DNA of 64,000 bases from Panopea generosa (GCA_029582155.1 CM055901.1:24647657-24711656), one strand, 5' to 3'; shown: positions 21,770 to 33,587, counted from the stretch's first letter. A program made the numbers and translations. Notes: generated from the sequence alone by a model not told the origin.

Positions 21770-22344
21770 ATCCCTTAAATATATAAAGTTTATCGTTTTA
21801 CATCGTATAACGAAGTACCTTTGTGCTCGAACTTACAGAGAAAAGTAATTGTTTCATGTATTCCATTTACACAAAACTACAATACATCAATCAGATAAAT
21901 GTTGTTTATCAATAAGTTATTCTGATCATACTGAATATACAGGCATATTGTTCATTTAATATTTTCAAGAATGAAGCCCGACATTTAGTGGTAAAAGACT
22001 TGAAATTGGACACAGGTTTCCAGAGCTTTATGTCTTTGGTTTTTCCTGAGCGAGTCGACCACGTTTTGAAAATATAGAATATATTGAAATACTGTTCCTT
22101 TAATATATGCCTTTTATGTTTCATGCATCTGTTTGTATCTATGGCTTGTCAATGCCACTTTATAAATGCATTTTACAAATCACAAAATCAATGTCTATTG
22201 TTTGTTTGAATTTTTGTATGGAAAATAGGTAGGACGTCGTGTTACCTTTAATCATGCAGGTGCGCATTTGTGTTGTTGTTCGACATTGCTTTTTAAAATT
22301 TGCGTATCGAACTGCATCATCTTTGGGTGGGTTATAAAGTGGCG
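21770..22344. other. Unit A interior without recognised element
   Basis: Between SINE type 6 and the internal direct repeat nothing is recognised. Short minus-strand frames at 21909-22124 and 22160-22357 lack domains. The latter is also open in copy C (41617-41814), but is short and AT-rich. Confidence 0.4.
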
Positions 22345-22660
22345 GATAATTGCCCACTTTTTGCTGTGGGAATATTTGATTTAATTACAGAAATGTATTA
22401 TTGAAATTGTCTTACTTGTCATGTTATGTAAGAATGTTAGTTAAATAGTCATGTATATAACATTCTACGCACATTATAATATAAAGTAATCCATCATATT
22501 TTACATTTTAGTCATTTTATGGTACAATAAAATGACATGTTCGCATAACATGGTATTTTTGTATCTTTTGATTCCTATTTGCAAAACAAGCTGCATATTG
22601 ATGTAGTTGGATACATAAGAGAGCTACATTAAGCAAGCACAAAATATAATTATTGTAAAT
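22345..22660. repeat. Internal direct repeat, first arm, unit A
   Basis: About 260-310 bases recur at 23005-23268, sharing AATTACAGAAATGTATTATT, CATTCTACGCACATTATAA and AAAATGACATGTTCGCATAA. In the second arm, homology after GATGTGGTT is interrupted by about 440 bases and resumes near 23712. Copy C has both arms (41809-42120, 42464-42720); copy B lost most of the second. Confidence 0.85.
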
Positions 22661-23004
22661 AATTGAGTTTGTGTTGTTAATCAGCCATCCTTGCCGGTAT
22701 TTAGTTGTCATTGCGTTTAGTACGCACAAAGAAGATATCATATTACCCCTTACCTTTCATTTCTAACACAGAAACATCAACATATTTTAGCAGTCGCATT
22801 TTTCATCAACCCGCCACCATCCCCTCTTCGCCGCCTGACTTGTAATGACATTGAGTTTGGTAGATTTATGGCTATAAGTCTATATTATTAATGCAGAGAC
22901 GTCTGATTGCTTACTTAACATTTCTTATGCCATTCGAGTTGTTTGTTTTTAACTCTTATTTGTATGAATTTACAATATTTGTTTTATCTACACGGTGTGG
23001 ATAG

Positions 23005-23268
23005 ATAGTTGCCCACGTTTGCTGTAGTAATGTTTGATTTAATTACAGAAATGTATTATTGAAATTTTCTAACTTGTCATGTTATGTAAGAATGTTAGTT
23101 AAATAGTCATGTATATAACATTCTACGCACATTATAATATAAAGTAATCCATCATATATTACATTATACTCATTTTATGGTACAATAAAATGACATGTTC
23201 GCATAACATGGTATTTGTGTATCATTTGATTCCCATTTGCAAAACAAGCTGCATATTGATGTGGTTAC
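23005..23268. repeat. Internal direct repeat, second arm, unit A
   Basis: Second copy of 22345-22606. The two arms could be an old duplication or LTR-like ends, but no TG...CA borders, primer-binding site or internal coding sequence are seen. Confidence 0.8.
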
Positions 23269-23712
23269 TTGACGTCTCACACACCAATTAATTTTGTGCT
23301 GTTCTACATAAAGAGACATGCACTTATGGAACACTGGATACATTACCAATGGTTCTAAAAGTTCCTTATTCACATAGATAGTTCTCTGTTGGTCTAAATA
23401 TGTAGAAAAAACATGGGGTTGACCAGATTGCTTCTTTACAATTTCGATGGTTTGATGGCACCCATTCACTTTTGACAATTCTTCCCATTTGTTGCATCTT
23501 TAAACTATTATAGCATCATCAAAAAGTTCCCAATGTCATCCAAATTTGCAGAAATCGTGAAAGGATTCCAATGTTCCCATATGCATAAAGAAATATGACA
23601 TCTTATGCATTTTTAACCAAAAAAATACCCAACCGCTTTACGCAACTCTAATTTCTTTGACGTAAAAAACTTGCTACCGTCATGTAAGGGAGGTAAGTCT
23701 TCAGTGAGACAT
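23269..23712 (-). other. Insertion carrying a relic open frame, unit A
   Basis: This block splits the second arm of the direct repeat. On the minus strand the frame from 23478 has protein-like composition (TIEIVKKQSGQPHVFSTYLD, then VNKELLEPLVMYPVFHKCM). The same frame is broken by stops and indels in copies B and C (about 32950 and 42930), so it is not maintained. No family was recognised; it may be a captured exon or mobile-element remnant. Confidence 0.25.
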
Positions 23713-23849
23713 TAAGAGAGCTGTATTAAGCAAGTACAAAAACAGTTTATCGTTATTTATGCAAACCTTGCAATACAACGCATGCATACATCAATACAGG
23801 ACTGAACATTGAAATAATATTAATATAAAGCCTGTGGTGTCACTCTGAT

Positions 23850-23910
23850 TTATATATATATATATATATTTATATCAGATATATATATATATATATATAT
23901 CATATATAAA
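23850..23910. repeat. AT microsatellite, palindromic, unit A
   Basis: Two runs of TA repeats are separated by TTTATATCAG. Copy B has a deletion ending in this tract and copy C has an interrupted version (about 43322-43372). Confidence 0.9.
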
Positions 23911-23995
23911 AAGCATATTTTATTGTTTTAAACATTTTACCGTTTACATCACATCCTGTTTTTACATTCAGTTTCTCTTTGTATATAATCGTCTG

Positions 23996-24045
23996 TTAGC
24001 CCTCAATGGCATTAATAAATGACGCTAAATATGCAATCAATCAAT
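23996..24045 (+). mobile_element. 3'-end fragment of SINE type 7, unit A
   Basis: CCCTCAATGGCATTAATAAA, then TGACGCTAAATATGCAATCA and further CAATCAAT match the 3' end of the SINE 75 bases downstream. Copies B (about 33235) and C (about 43465) have it too, so it predates the unit duplication. Confidence 0.7.
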
Positions 24046-24121
24046 CTTTGTATACATTCAAATGTTTTCAATAAAGAAATAAAACTTGTAGATTCCTTAT
24101 GTTACGTTCTTTCTTGAACCA

Positions 24122-24417
24122 CCAGGCCCGATTAGCTCAGTCGGTTACGCATCCTATTATCAATCTAGGGGTCGTGAGTTCGAATCCCCGCCCGACAACA
24201 GTCTCCGTGATGATTGATATACGACATTATGTCTCACTATCATTCGTCTCTCATCAATGATTCAAATGGGAAAGTTATCAGATACTTGTGGAGATGGGTG
24301 TGCTCGAGTACTGGTTAACCTTTCAGCATCCCAGGAAACAGTGGTTAGGTTAACTGATCATATCTTAGCCCTCGATGGCATAAAGATGACGCTAAATATT
24401 CAATCAATCAATTCAAT
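24122..24417 (+). mobile_element. SINE type 7 with target duplication, copy A (about 296 bp)
   Basis: A perfect 13-base target duplication, CTTTCTTGAACCA, lies at 24109-24121 and 24418-24430. The head has TTAGCTCAGTCGG (A box) and GAGTTCGAATCC (B box), the body starts CAGTCTCCGTGATGATTGAT, and the 3' end is GACGCTAAATATTCAATCA with CAATCAAT repeats. This is an RNA polymerase III-type SINE inserted by a LINE partner. It is the best-defined SINE in the window. Confidence 0.9.
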
Positions 24418-24639
24418 CTTTCTTGAACCATCTAAATAGAGTTAAACAATTAATTGTACATACAGCAATAAGCCCGGACACATGTAATGGTTCGGATATA
24501 CTTATTTCGTTTTTGAGTAGTTTTGAATACACGAACTCTCTGCCTTTCTTGTGTATTACGTGCAAATAAGGCTTGTCTGCAAACTTACATGAATAGCTAT
24601 TGATATTGTCATGGAATATATATGTATAGTCAAATAGTA

Positions 24640-24680
24640 ATATACTTAATAATAATAATAAAAGTAATAGTAATAATGTC
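24640..24680. repeat. AAT microsatellite, unit A
   Basis: Short interrupted AAT/AGT repeat, the shortest of the three orthologous alleles. Confidence 0.85.
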
Positions 24681-25410
24681 CCCTGTGGCGGAAGATTATA
24701 ATTTCACAAACTTGTTTCGCTGTTTTCTTAGTATATTTGCAGCAAGAGTCTGTAACAAAATAAGAAATATAACAACACGACAAATAAGCAATGTGAATAT
24801 ATATATTTCTTTATATAATGTACTCTACCGGAAAACGCATTAAGAGAAGTGATGTAGCTAAAATCAGAGATCGTTACTAATAGACGACAGTAAGAAAATA
24901 GAGCTGAACCGATCAGAAATCAGACTGGACTAATAAGGCTAAAGGTTGCACGAGCGAATATCGAAATATGAACTCACACCGATAATTCTACAGTAATAGA
25001 TTAGAAGAGAGAGAGAGATGCTTCCTTCCGAGTACATGACTGAAATGGAAGCAGAAGTAGATATGAGAAAACAGTGAGACGACAGAAAAAAGCGTTCAGT
25101 CCTCCACGACCGGTGACTGAACAATTGAAAAAGGCAACCGCATCAGCTTAAGATGGGTTGACCCCACGTAAATGAGGATTTTAAAATTAGGCTTTTCGCT
25201 ATACTAGCAAACCGCCTCAATATAGGGGACACTATGTACGGATTTTAACGTCTTTTATATATACCTGCAAAATCTTTCAGGTGGTTACAAAAATTTGCAT
25301 ATATGTATACGTATATTAAACGTATGAATTAATTCTACTTCCGGTCAACTAGAATGACGCCCCTTTCGAGACTAACACCTTTAAAAGGGATTAAATGACG
25401 CTACGTAATT

Positions 25411-25488
25411 GGGACCCGTAATAGCTCAGTGGTCTAGGACGTTAATTTGTCGTCCAGAAAGTCGTGTGTTCAAACCGCAGTCAAGGTA
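25411..25488 (+). mobile_element. tRNA-like sequence type 8, copy A
   Basis: TAGCTCAGTGGTCTAGGA (A-box region) and GTGTTCAAACC (B box) are spaced like a tRNA gene, preceded by GGGACCCG. The matching 3' acceptor strand is absent, so a SINE head or tRNA pseudogene is likelier than a working tRNA. Confidence 0.55.
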
Positions 25489-25723
25489 AAGAAAAAAAAA
25501 AGATTTTTTTTTTATACCATTTTTATTTGTCATTTAAGCAATTTACATGTATCAAAACAGTCTGACGATGTAAAAGAAAAAAAAATGACATAGGACATAT
25601 ATAACTTATTTACGTTTTTTATAAGAATATCAATGTCCATGGTATTTAAGAACCATAAGCTGGGAAACTACATAATAATTAAGCATCGGCTGAGTAAACT
25701 ACATAATAATTATGGTTTCTTTT

Positions 25724-25983
25724 TTATGCCATCGAGGGTTGACGGATGATCAGTTGACTTTAACACTCTTTCCTGTGATTCTGGGAGGTTAACCAGTTTT
25801 CGAGAATACCTATCTCCGCAAGTAACTGATAATTCTTTACTTGACAGAGGTGAGAAACGATTGACAATGAGACGCAATGTCGTATATCAATCATCACGGA
25901 GACTGTGGCCGGTTGAGGATTTGAACTCACCACCTGGCCAAGATTAATAGTCATACGTACTACCGACTGAGCTAACCGGTCCC
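25724..25983 (-). mobile_element. SINE type 7 on the minus strand, copy A
   Basis: Reverse-strand member of the same family as 24122-24417: GGTTAGCTCAGTCGG, GAGTTCAAATCC, CAGTCTCCGTGATGATTGAT, then CCCTCGATGGCATAA at its 3' end. It diverges more and has lost the CAATCAAT tail, so it is an older insertion. With the plus-strand copy it forms an inverted pair about 1.3 kb apart. Confidence 0.8.
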
Positions 25984-26559
25984 GGATTAACGAAAAGAAG
26001 TGTTGTCAAATCAACCAATCGATGAATTGGGCGGGGTTAGCGGTTAACAATACACAATATATGAAACTACCCAGGAGGAATATTCTCAGCCCTTCTTAAC
26101 TCGGCAACAACACTGCTGTTCCTTACGTATTAATATACACACTAAAAAATGCACCAACAAACGAAAACTCAGAGTGAAATTAGAACTTTGATACCTGCAG
26201 AACAGCAGAGTTGTAGAACAAATATTCTATGCGTTCCTCTTACGAAATATCAATAGAAGAAATAGGTCGTTATAACCATCGTCTTTATAAAGAAAAAACA
26301 ATCATAGTTGTTTGTGTTTATTTCTTATGATGTCCTTGGAATTGGCGTGCATTCCATGGCCTGTTTACATGTGTGTGTTGCTATAATTTCTTTTACCATT
26401 GTTATTATATCGTTCATGTATCACGTTGTCATGCTTTGTATACATGTACGGTTATTACCGTAATATCTATCTATCTGCCTCGAGTTTGAATAAAATTTGG
26501 TTTATAGAAATATTTAGAAAATTTGTTAGTTGTATGTACATGTAGATAGAAGGTGGTTC

Positions 26560-26957
26560 TACACGGAATCGTTCTGAGAACTTCCTAGTTCTATTCGGAG
26601 TCATTCTGAGGACTTCCTTGTTCTATTCAGATTCATTCTGAGGACTTCTTTGTTCTATTCAGATCCATTCTGGGGACTTCCTAGATCTACTCCGATTTAT
26701 TCTGAGGACTTCCTAGCTCTATCTAGTTCTATTCGGATTCATTCTGAGTACTTCTTTGTTATTCTTGGAATCATTCTGAGGACTTCCTAGTTTTATTCGG
26801 ATTCATTCTGAAGACTTCTTAGTTCTATTCGGATTCATTTTGAGGACTTCCTAGTTTTATTCTGATTCATTATGATGACTTCTTAGTTCTATTCGGATTC
26901 ATTCTGAGGACTTTCTAGTTCTACTCGGATTCATTCTGAGGATTTCTAGTTGTACTC
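26560..26957. repeat. 32-bp minisatellite, terminal array of unit A (about 12 copies)
   Basis: The same 32-bp unit as the main array, ending in GTTGTACTC immediately before the start of copy B. The duplication junction therefore lies at the satellite edge. Confidence 0.95.
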
Positions 26958-27445
26958 TGATGAGGCCCTCCCAGAGGGGGTCCCTGTTCTCTGGATCTCT
27001 TAAAGTAATGCCTATTGTTCCCCTGATCTCCAAAAGTATTTGCCAAAGTTCCCCAAAAGTATTTTGTCCATGTTCCCCAGATCTCTAAAAGTATTTTCAC
27101 TGTTCCCTAGATCTCCAAAAGTTTTAAACATAGTTCCCTGAAAGTACCAAAAAGTGTTTCCTTAAGTAAAATGTCTACTATAATATTCTCTATTATTATT
27201 TACACATCATCATAATAAGCAAAATCCATGTTCTGCCTTCTTTACGTTGTTTGAAATATCTATGGTCTATGGCTTGATCTTTCAGAGAAAATGTGTTTTT
27301 TAAGTTTCCTTAAAAATATGCTTGTAAGCCATGTGGCAGGGAACATTTGTGGTTCAATCACGCTGTTTCAAGAACTTCGAGACTTTGTGATTATACAAAT
27401 GCTGTGCGAGTTTGGATAAGATTCTTTGAAAAATGGGGAGAGGAG

Positions 27446-27447
27446 GT

Positions 27448-27478
<31 letters not shown>

Positions 27479-27484
27479 GGGGGG
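27446..27484. repeat. GT repeat plus G homopolymer, unit B
   Basis: A GT run of about 8 units followed by over 20 G. Unit C has a G-rich tract at 36617-36655, while unit A has only six G at this site, so the tract expanded differently in each copy. Confidence 0.92.
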
Positions 27485-27710
27485 TATCTATAGATTCTAC
27501 AAGAAAAAGGTTAACGGATAGACGACGGACTATTTACCACAACATTAGCCCTGCTGGCCTTTGGCAAGTAGAGCCAAATAAGATATCGATTGAAGGACAG
27601 AAAAGATAAAAAAGAATTGAATGGCTGAACGGTTAATTTACAAAAGGCAATAAATACACATAAATAATTGACTTTATTGTGTAAACACGATCTGTTTAAA
27701 AAAAGTAGAT

Positions 27711-27785
27711 TCCGGGTGGGATTGAACACCAGTCCTTACGATCCAAAATCGACGATATTAACCACTGCACTATTCTGCCTTTTAT
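27711..27785 (-). mobile_element. tRNA-derived SINE head type 1, copy B
   Basis: Orthologous position in unit B to 17461-17535, with the same A-box and B-box and only a few substitutions. Confidence 0.6.
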
Positions 27786-28567
27786 CAGCAGTAATGTAAA
27801 TATATCTTTTTTCGGAATTACAATCAAAAATTTATTTCGGGTACATGAAGTTGTGCAGGGGCCAAAACTAACACGTAAGAAACGTCCAAAGCTGTCAAAA
27901 GCTGTTTCAAACAGTCGACATCTCATTTTAAAAGTAAATTATGTTCAAGTATAAAAATTATACATAAAATCAGTGACTTAATTACAGAGATTGGCAGTCT
28001 AATAGCAATATAATGTCCACGGCATTTTTAGCATAATTCTATAATTAACTCTTCGAATCTTGGTCCGAATTTAACAATTTTGGTGCCAAAGTAAAGCTGA
28101 TAAAAATGATAACTAATTCCAATTATCAATTATTTAATTTTTTTTTCTGAATTTTTATTATAACGGATTGAAATCGAAATATGTTGAAATTTCACGGAAA
28201 AAACAAGAAAGATTTTTAAACAAAAAACGGTAGTCTTAATTTAACAAATACCATGTACGTTTAAACAAAACAAAACAATAGAAATAGAAATATTAGGTAA
28301 AAAGATGAAGCAGTAAGTTTTCAATCGGTGGCGAAAGTTTCATATTGATATTTACTGAAGTCGTTTTTGTCTTATTTCATATTTCAAAAATGGGCTAAAA
28401 AGAGAAAATAATCACACAAAAAAAACTTTCAGCATAAAATTCTTCATTTCTTAAAATTTAAAAAAGAAAAAAATAAATCTCCCAAATCAAGACCCTTTCT
28501 TTTGATACCATATTCACAAAAATATTTCGTTTGATTCTGGAGGATGTGTGTTTCCATGATTTAGAAA

Positions 28568-28762
28568 ACCCAACGTGATCTGGTGGTAAAGCACCGAACC
28601 CGTGATACAAGGATCGTGGGTATTTCAATCCTTCGCCACGACTATGTGTAGTGTCCTTGAGATGCTTAGTACTGGTTATACCCAGGAAGACTTCGAGCGT
28701 GATTTGTCTACGTCGTAAGAACTTGTTTCAAAATAGAAGTAAAATAAATAAGTTAAAACTAA
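28568..28762 (+). mobile_element. tRNA-derived SINE type 2, copy B
   Basis: Orthologous to 18315-18525, with about 24 bases missing after GTGTCCTTGAG relative to copy A. Head and 3' tail are retained. Confidence 0.7.
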
Positions 28763-29002
28763 ACTAGAAAAAGCCCAAATGTGCCACCAGAAATTTAGAC
28801 AAGTGCCCCAAGTTACCTATCTCTGTTGATATGTCTCTGATAACATTGATCAAATAAGTTACTTTTTTTCATTAATAACAATATCCCTAGATCTCTTAAA
28901 TTAGACCTTTGATCACTGGATCTCTAAAAGTAATGGCCAATGTTCCACAGATCTCTGAAAATAAATGGACATGTTCTCCAGATCTCCAAAATCCCCGGGA
29001 GG

Positions 29003-29845
29003 GCGTCCCTGATTCATTCTTAGGACCTTTTAGTTCTACTCGGATTCATTCTGAGGACTTCATAAGTCTATTCGGATCCATTCTGAGGACTTCCTTGTTC
29101 TATTCAAAGTCATTCTGAGGACTTCCTACTTCTATTCGGATTCATTATGAGGACTTTGTAGTTCTACTCGGATTCATTCTGATGACTTCCCAGTTCTATT
29201 CGGATTAATTCTGAGGACTTTCTAGTTCTAGTCGGATTTATTCTGAAGACTTTCTTGTTCTATTCAGACTCATTCTGAGGACTTCCTAATTCAGCTAGGA
29301 TTCATTCTTGGGACTTCCCAGTTCTATTCGAATTCATTCTGAGGACTTCCCAGTTCTATTCGGATTCATTATGATGACCTCCTAGGTCTACTCGGATTCA
29401 TTCTGTGGACTACCTAATTCTATTCGGATTCTTTCTGGGGACTTCATAGTTTTATTTTGATTCATTCTGAGGACTACCTAATTTTATTCGAATTCATTCT
29501 GGGGACTTCATAGTTCTATTTAGATCCATTCTGAGGACATTTTAGTTCTACTCGGATTCATTGTGAGGACTTCTAAGTTCTATTCGGATTCATTCTTTGG
29601 ACTTCCTAGTTTTATTCAGATTCATTGTGATTGCTTCCTAGCTTTATACGGATTCATTCTGAGGACTTCATACTTCTATTCAGATCCATTTTGAGGTCTT
29701 CATAGTTCTATTCAGATTGATTCTATGGACTTCCTAGTTCTATTCAGATTCATTCTGAGGACATCCTAGTTCTACTCGAATTCATTCTGAGTACTACCTA
29801 GTTCTACCCGGATTCATTCCGATGACATCCTAGGTCTACATGGAC
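29003..29845. repeat. 32-bp minisatellite, main array of unit B (about 26 copies)
   Basis: Same repeat and edges as in unit A but about 500 bases shorter, consistent with loss of repeats by unequal exchange or slippage. Confidence 0.95.
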
Positions 29846-29936
29846 ACATGGCAAAGTTCATGTTTAATATTTACACATGCGTACGGATAACCACAGGCAG
29901 AGTATTAATGTTGAATTATTCTAGACCGCGACGGTG

Positions 29937-30155
29937 GTCTTGTGGTAGAGTGTCCGCCTCGATTGTGGTCATATAGGTTTGATCCCCGGCAGGGTCGTAC
30001 CAATGGCTTGAATAAATGTTACAAGAAGTCCTCCGCGCTTGAAGCACGTCATTTAGAGGATAGTTTTAATTGTGGTCGCAAAAGTTCAGTGAGATACTAT
30101 ACGTGCACTTGCTATGACTATCCTTGTAAATGGAACCGACTGCTTTAAGTTCCCT
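29937..30155 (+). mobile_element. tRNA-derived SINE type 3, copy B
   Basis: Orthologous to 20191-20405, with a short GGCTTGAA insertion after GTACCAAT shared with copy C. Confidence 0.7.
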
Positions 30156-30243
30156 TTTACAGTACCATGCCGGGCTAAGGCACTGTGATAGTGCGTTTGA
30201 AACCTCCTCCCCCACCCCCAACCCCCTCCCCTCGGACGAAAAC

Positions 30244-30312
30244 CCTCCGAGAATCGATCCAGAAACTCCGGGTCTTGGGGCAAGCATACTTACCACTAAA
30301 GCACCGCAACTC
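30244..30312 (-). mobile_element. tRNA-derived head type 4, copy B
   Basis: Orthologous to 20495-20572 with both boxes retained. Confidence 0.6.
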
Positions 30313-30877
30313 TTCATTGTCCCTACTGTTCAAGGGCAGCATGAAGTGGCCTTTTATAAAACTGACTTTGTGAAACGATGGGCTAAGTTGACTTGTTTGT
30401 TGAAGGGCACTATGTTGAGCAATGACACATGATCGGAATTGTATTCAAAACTCATTGACTTTCCCTCATATGATTTAACCATAATATATGTGTAATATAA
30501 TCATATGTTAGACACGTTTTCAGTAACATGTTAAATGTTAATGATGATAGGGAACAGCCCTATTTTAATACAATTCAGTTATCTCTGAATAGAACGTAAC
30601 CTGTAATCCACAAGTAACTTGCAAACTGTCTCGCATAAGGTTTTGGGATTAAACAGGGTAACGCCCCGGTTTCACTAAACATCTTAACCTAAGATTTTCC
30701 TCAACGCAGATGTTTTAATACAATTTACATTGATAATTCTTTACACTGATCATTTTACATGTTATCTTTATGTTTTTTACCATTGAGACAAGATTGATCA
30801 GATTTGTGATTTAGAAAAATTGATAATTTTGAGTTGAGGAAATTAAGAGTTTGAGATGTTTAGTCGAACCGGGCCCA

Positions 30878-30962
30878 GGTCCCTGAACCCATCGGTGACC
30901 TCAGCGGCGAGAGGTAATTGGCCATGTGACGACAGCGTATTAGACAACTCGGCCACATGGGA
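30878..30962 (-). mobile_element. tRNA-derived head type 5, copy B
   Basis: Orthologous copy in unit B. Confidence 0.5.
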
Positions 30963-31370
30963 CCGTCATATAAAGCTACAGGTTTGCTAAGGGGGTCAGA
31001 AAACGGCCCGGTGATAGTATGATGTTTGTCACTCGTGTCCTGAACACTTTTAAAGGGGCATACAGCAATGTTAATATTGACTTCGAGTTGACGTATCAAA
31101 CCGATATTAACACATGTATGTTTAACCATATGGAAATGTTAATATTGACTTCGAGTTGACGCACCAAACTGACCTTAACACTCATGCACGTTTAACCATA
31201 TGGAAATCTTAACCTAAGTTATAATATCTTATCATCATATTTAACGAAGTATGGTCAGTTATCATAGAGCTGAACGGGACATAATTTGACATGTTCAGCA
31301 TATTACAGGTTATGCGATATATGACATATCAAATTTTATTAGTGGAGGAAGATCTTAGAGTAAATGTGAC

Positions 31371-31508
31371 TTAAGCCACCGTCCTCCCGCAAGTAACTGG
31401 TGAACGTCCTCACATAGTGTTGTTGGATCAATCTGGGCTCGAACCTATGACCCCAGCAGTGAGAGGTTAGTGATCTTTAGACAACATCGTGAACCATTCG
31501 GTCGCGGA
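31371..31508 (-). mobile_element. tRNA-derived SINE type 6, copy B
   Basis: Orthologous to 21612-21750 with boxes retained. Confidence 0.65.
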
Positions 31509-33358
31509 GAACAGAATTTTATTCTATATCCCTTAAATATATAAAGTTTATTGTTTTACATCGTATAACGAAGTACCTTTGTGCTCGAACTTACAGAGAA
31601 AAATAATTGTTACATGTATTCCATTGACACAAATATACAATACATCAATCAGATAAATGTTGTTTATCAATAAGTTATTCTGAGCATACTGAATATACAG
31701 GCATATTGTTCATATAATATTTTCAAGAATGAAGCCCGACATTTAGTGGTTAAAGACATTTGAAATTGGACACAGGTTTCCAGAACTTTACGTCTTTGGT
31801 TTTTCCTGAGCGAGTCGACCACGTTTTGAAAATATACAATATATTGAAATACTGTTCTTTTAATATATGCCTATTATGTTTCTTGCATCTGGTTGTATCT
31901 ATGGCTTGTCAATGACACTTTATAAATGCATTTCACAAATCACAAAATCAATGTCTATTGTTTGAATTTTTGTATGGAAAATAGGTAGGACGTCGTGTTA
32001 CCTTTAATCATGCAGGTGCGCATTTGTGTTGTTGTTCGACATTGCTTTTTAAAATTTGCATATCGAACTGCATCATCTTTGGGTGGGTTATAAAGTGGCG
32101 GATAATTGCCCACTTTTTGCTCTGGGAATGTTTGATTTAATTACAGAAATGTATTATTGAAATTGTCTAACTAGTCATGTTATGTAAGAATGTTAGTTAA
32201 ATAGTCATGTATATAACATTCTACGCACATTATAACATAAAGTAATCCATCATATTTTACATTTTAGTCATTTTATGGTACAATAAAATGACATGTTCGC
32301 ATAACATGGTATTTTTGTATCTTTTGATTCCTATTTGCAAAACAAGCTGCATATTGATGTAGTTGAATACATAAGAGAGCTACATTAAGCAAGCACAATA
32401 TATATAATTATTTTAGCAATCGCATTTTTCATCAACCTGCCACCATCCCCTCTTCGCTGCCTGACTTGTAATGAAATTGAGTTTGGTAGATTTATGGCTA
32501 TAAGTCTATATTATTAATGCCGGGACGGCTGATTGCTTACTTAACATTTCTTATGCCATACGAGTTGTTTGTTTTTAACTCTTATTTGTATAAATTTACA
32601 AAATTTGTATTATCTACACGGTGTGGATGGATAGTTGCCCAACTTTTGCTGTAGGAATGTTTGATTTAATTACAGAAATGTATTATTGAAATCATCTGAT
32701 TCCCATTTGCAAAACAAGCTGCATATTGATGTGGTTACTTGACGTCTCACACACCAATTAATTTTGTGCTGTTTTTCATATAGAGACATGCACTAATTGA
32801 ACACTGGATACATTACCAATTGTTCTAAAAGTTCCTTATTCCCATAGATGGTCCTCTGTTGGTCTAAATATGAAGAAAAAAACATTGGATTGACCAGGTT
32901 ACTTCTTTACAATTTCGATGGTTTGATGGCACCCCTTTATTTTTGACAATTCTTCCCATTTGTTGCAGTGTATCACTACGCATCTTTAAACTGATATAGC
33001 ATCATCAAACAGTTCCCAATGTCATCCAAACTTGCAGAAATCATGAAAGGGTTCCAATGTTCCCATATGCATAAAGAAATATGACATCTTATGCATTTTT
33101 AACCAAAAAAATACCCAATATATATATATATATATATCATATATAAAAAGCATATTTTATTGTTTTAAACATTTTACCGTTTACATCACATCCTGTTTTT
33201 ACATTCAGTTTCTCTTTGTATATAATCGTCTGTTAGCCCTCAATGGCATTAATAAATGACGCTAAATATGCAATCAATCAATCTTTGTATACATTCAAAT
33301 GTTTTCAATAAAGAAATAAAACATGTAGATTCCTTATGTTACGTTCTTTCTTGAACCA

Positions 33359-33587
33359 CCAGGCCCGATTAGCTCAGTCGGTTACGCATCCTATTATCAA
33401 TCTAGGGGTCGTGAGTTCGAATCCCCGCCCGACAACAGTCTCCGTGATGATTGATATACGACATTATGTCTCACTATCATTCGTCTCTCACCAATGATTC
33501 AAATGGGAAAGTTATCAGATACTTGTGGAGATGGGTGTGCTCGAGTACTGGTTAACCTTTCAGCATACCATAATCAATCAATTCAAT
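33359..33587 (+). mobile_element. SINE type 7, copy B, internally deleted
   Basis: Same insertion with the 13-base duplication at 33346-33358 and 33588-33600. About 75 bases between TTTCAGCAT and the CAATCAAT tail are missing. Confidence 0.88.

Larger units (their letters stand above)
16766..26957. repeat. Tandem segmental duplication, copy A (10,192 bp)
   Basis: First of three head-to-tail copies of a roughly 10-kb segment; each begins TGATGAGGCCCTCCC, and copies B and C follow directly. Order in the unit: GATCT-rich minisatellite, hairpin, minus-strand tRNA-like head, SINE, second GATCT block, large 32-bp array, two opposed tRNA-derived heads, a 77-bp duplication, two more minus-strand tRNA heads, an internal direct repeat, a SINE with target duplication, an AAT microsatellite, another tRNA-like head, a SINE on the minus strand and a second 32-bp array. 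Copies look mostly above 90% identical outside arrays. No gene was found. Confidence 0.95.

Noticed and set aside
22345-23268. LTR retrotransposon or TRIM
   Set aside because: The direct repeats lack TG...CA ends, a primer-binding site and target duplications, and one arm is split by an insertion.
24122-24195. Possible functional tRNA gene with good A and B boxes
   Set aside because: The T stem pairs at only about two of five positions, and the sequence continues into a SINE body with target duplication. It is a SINE head.
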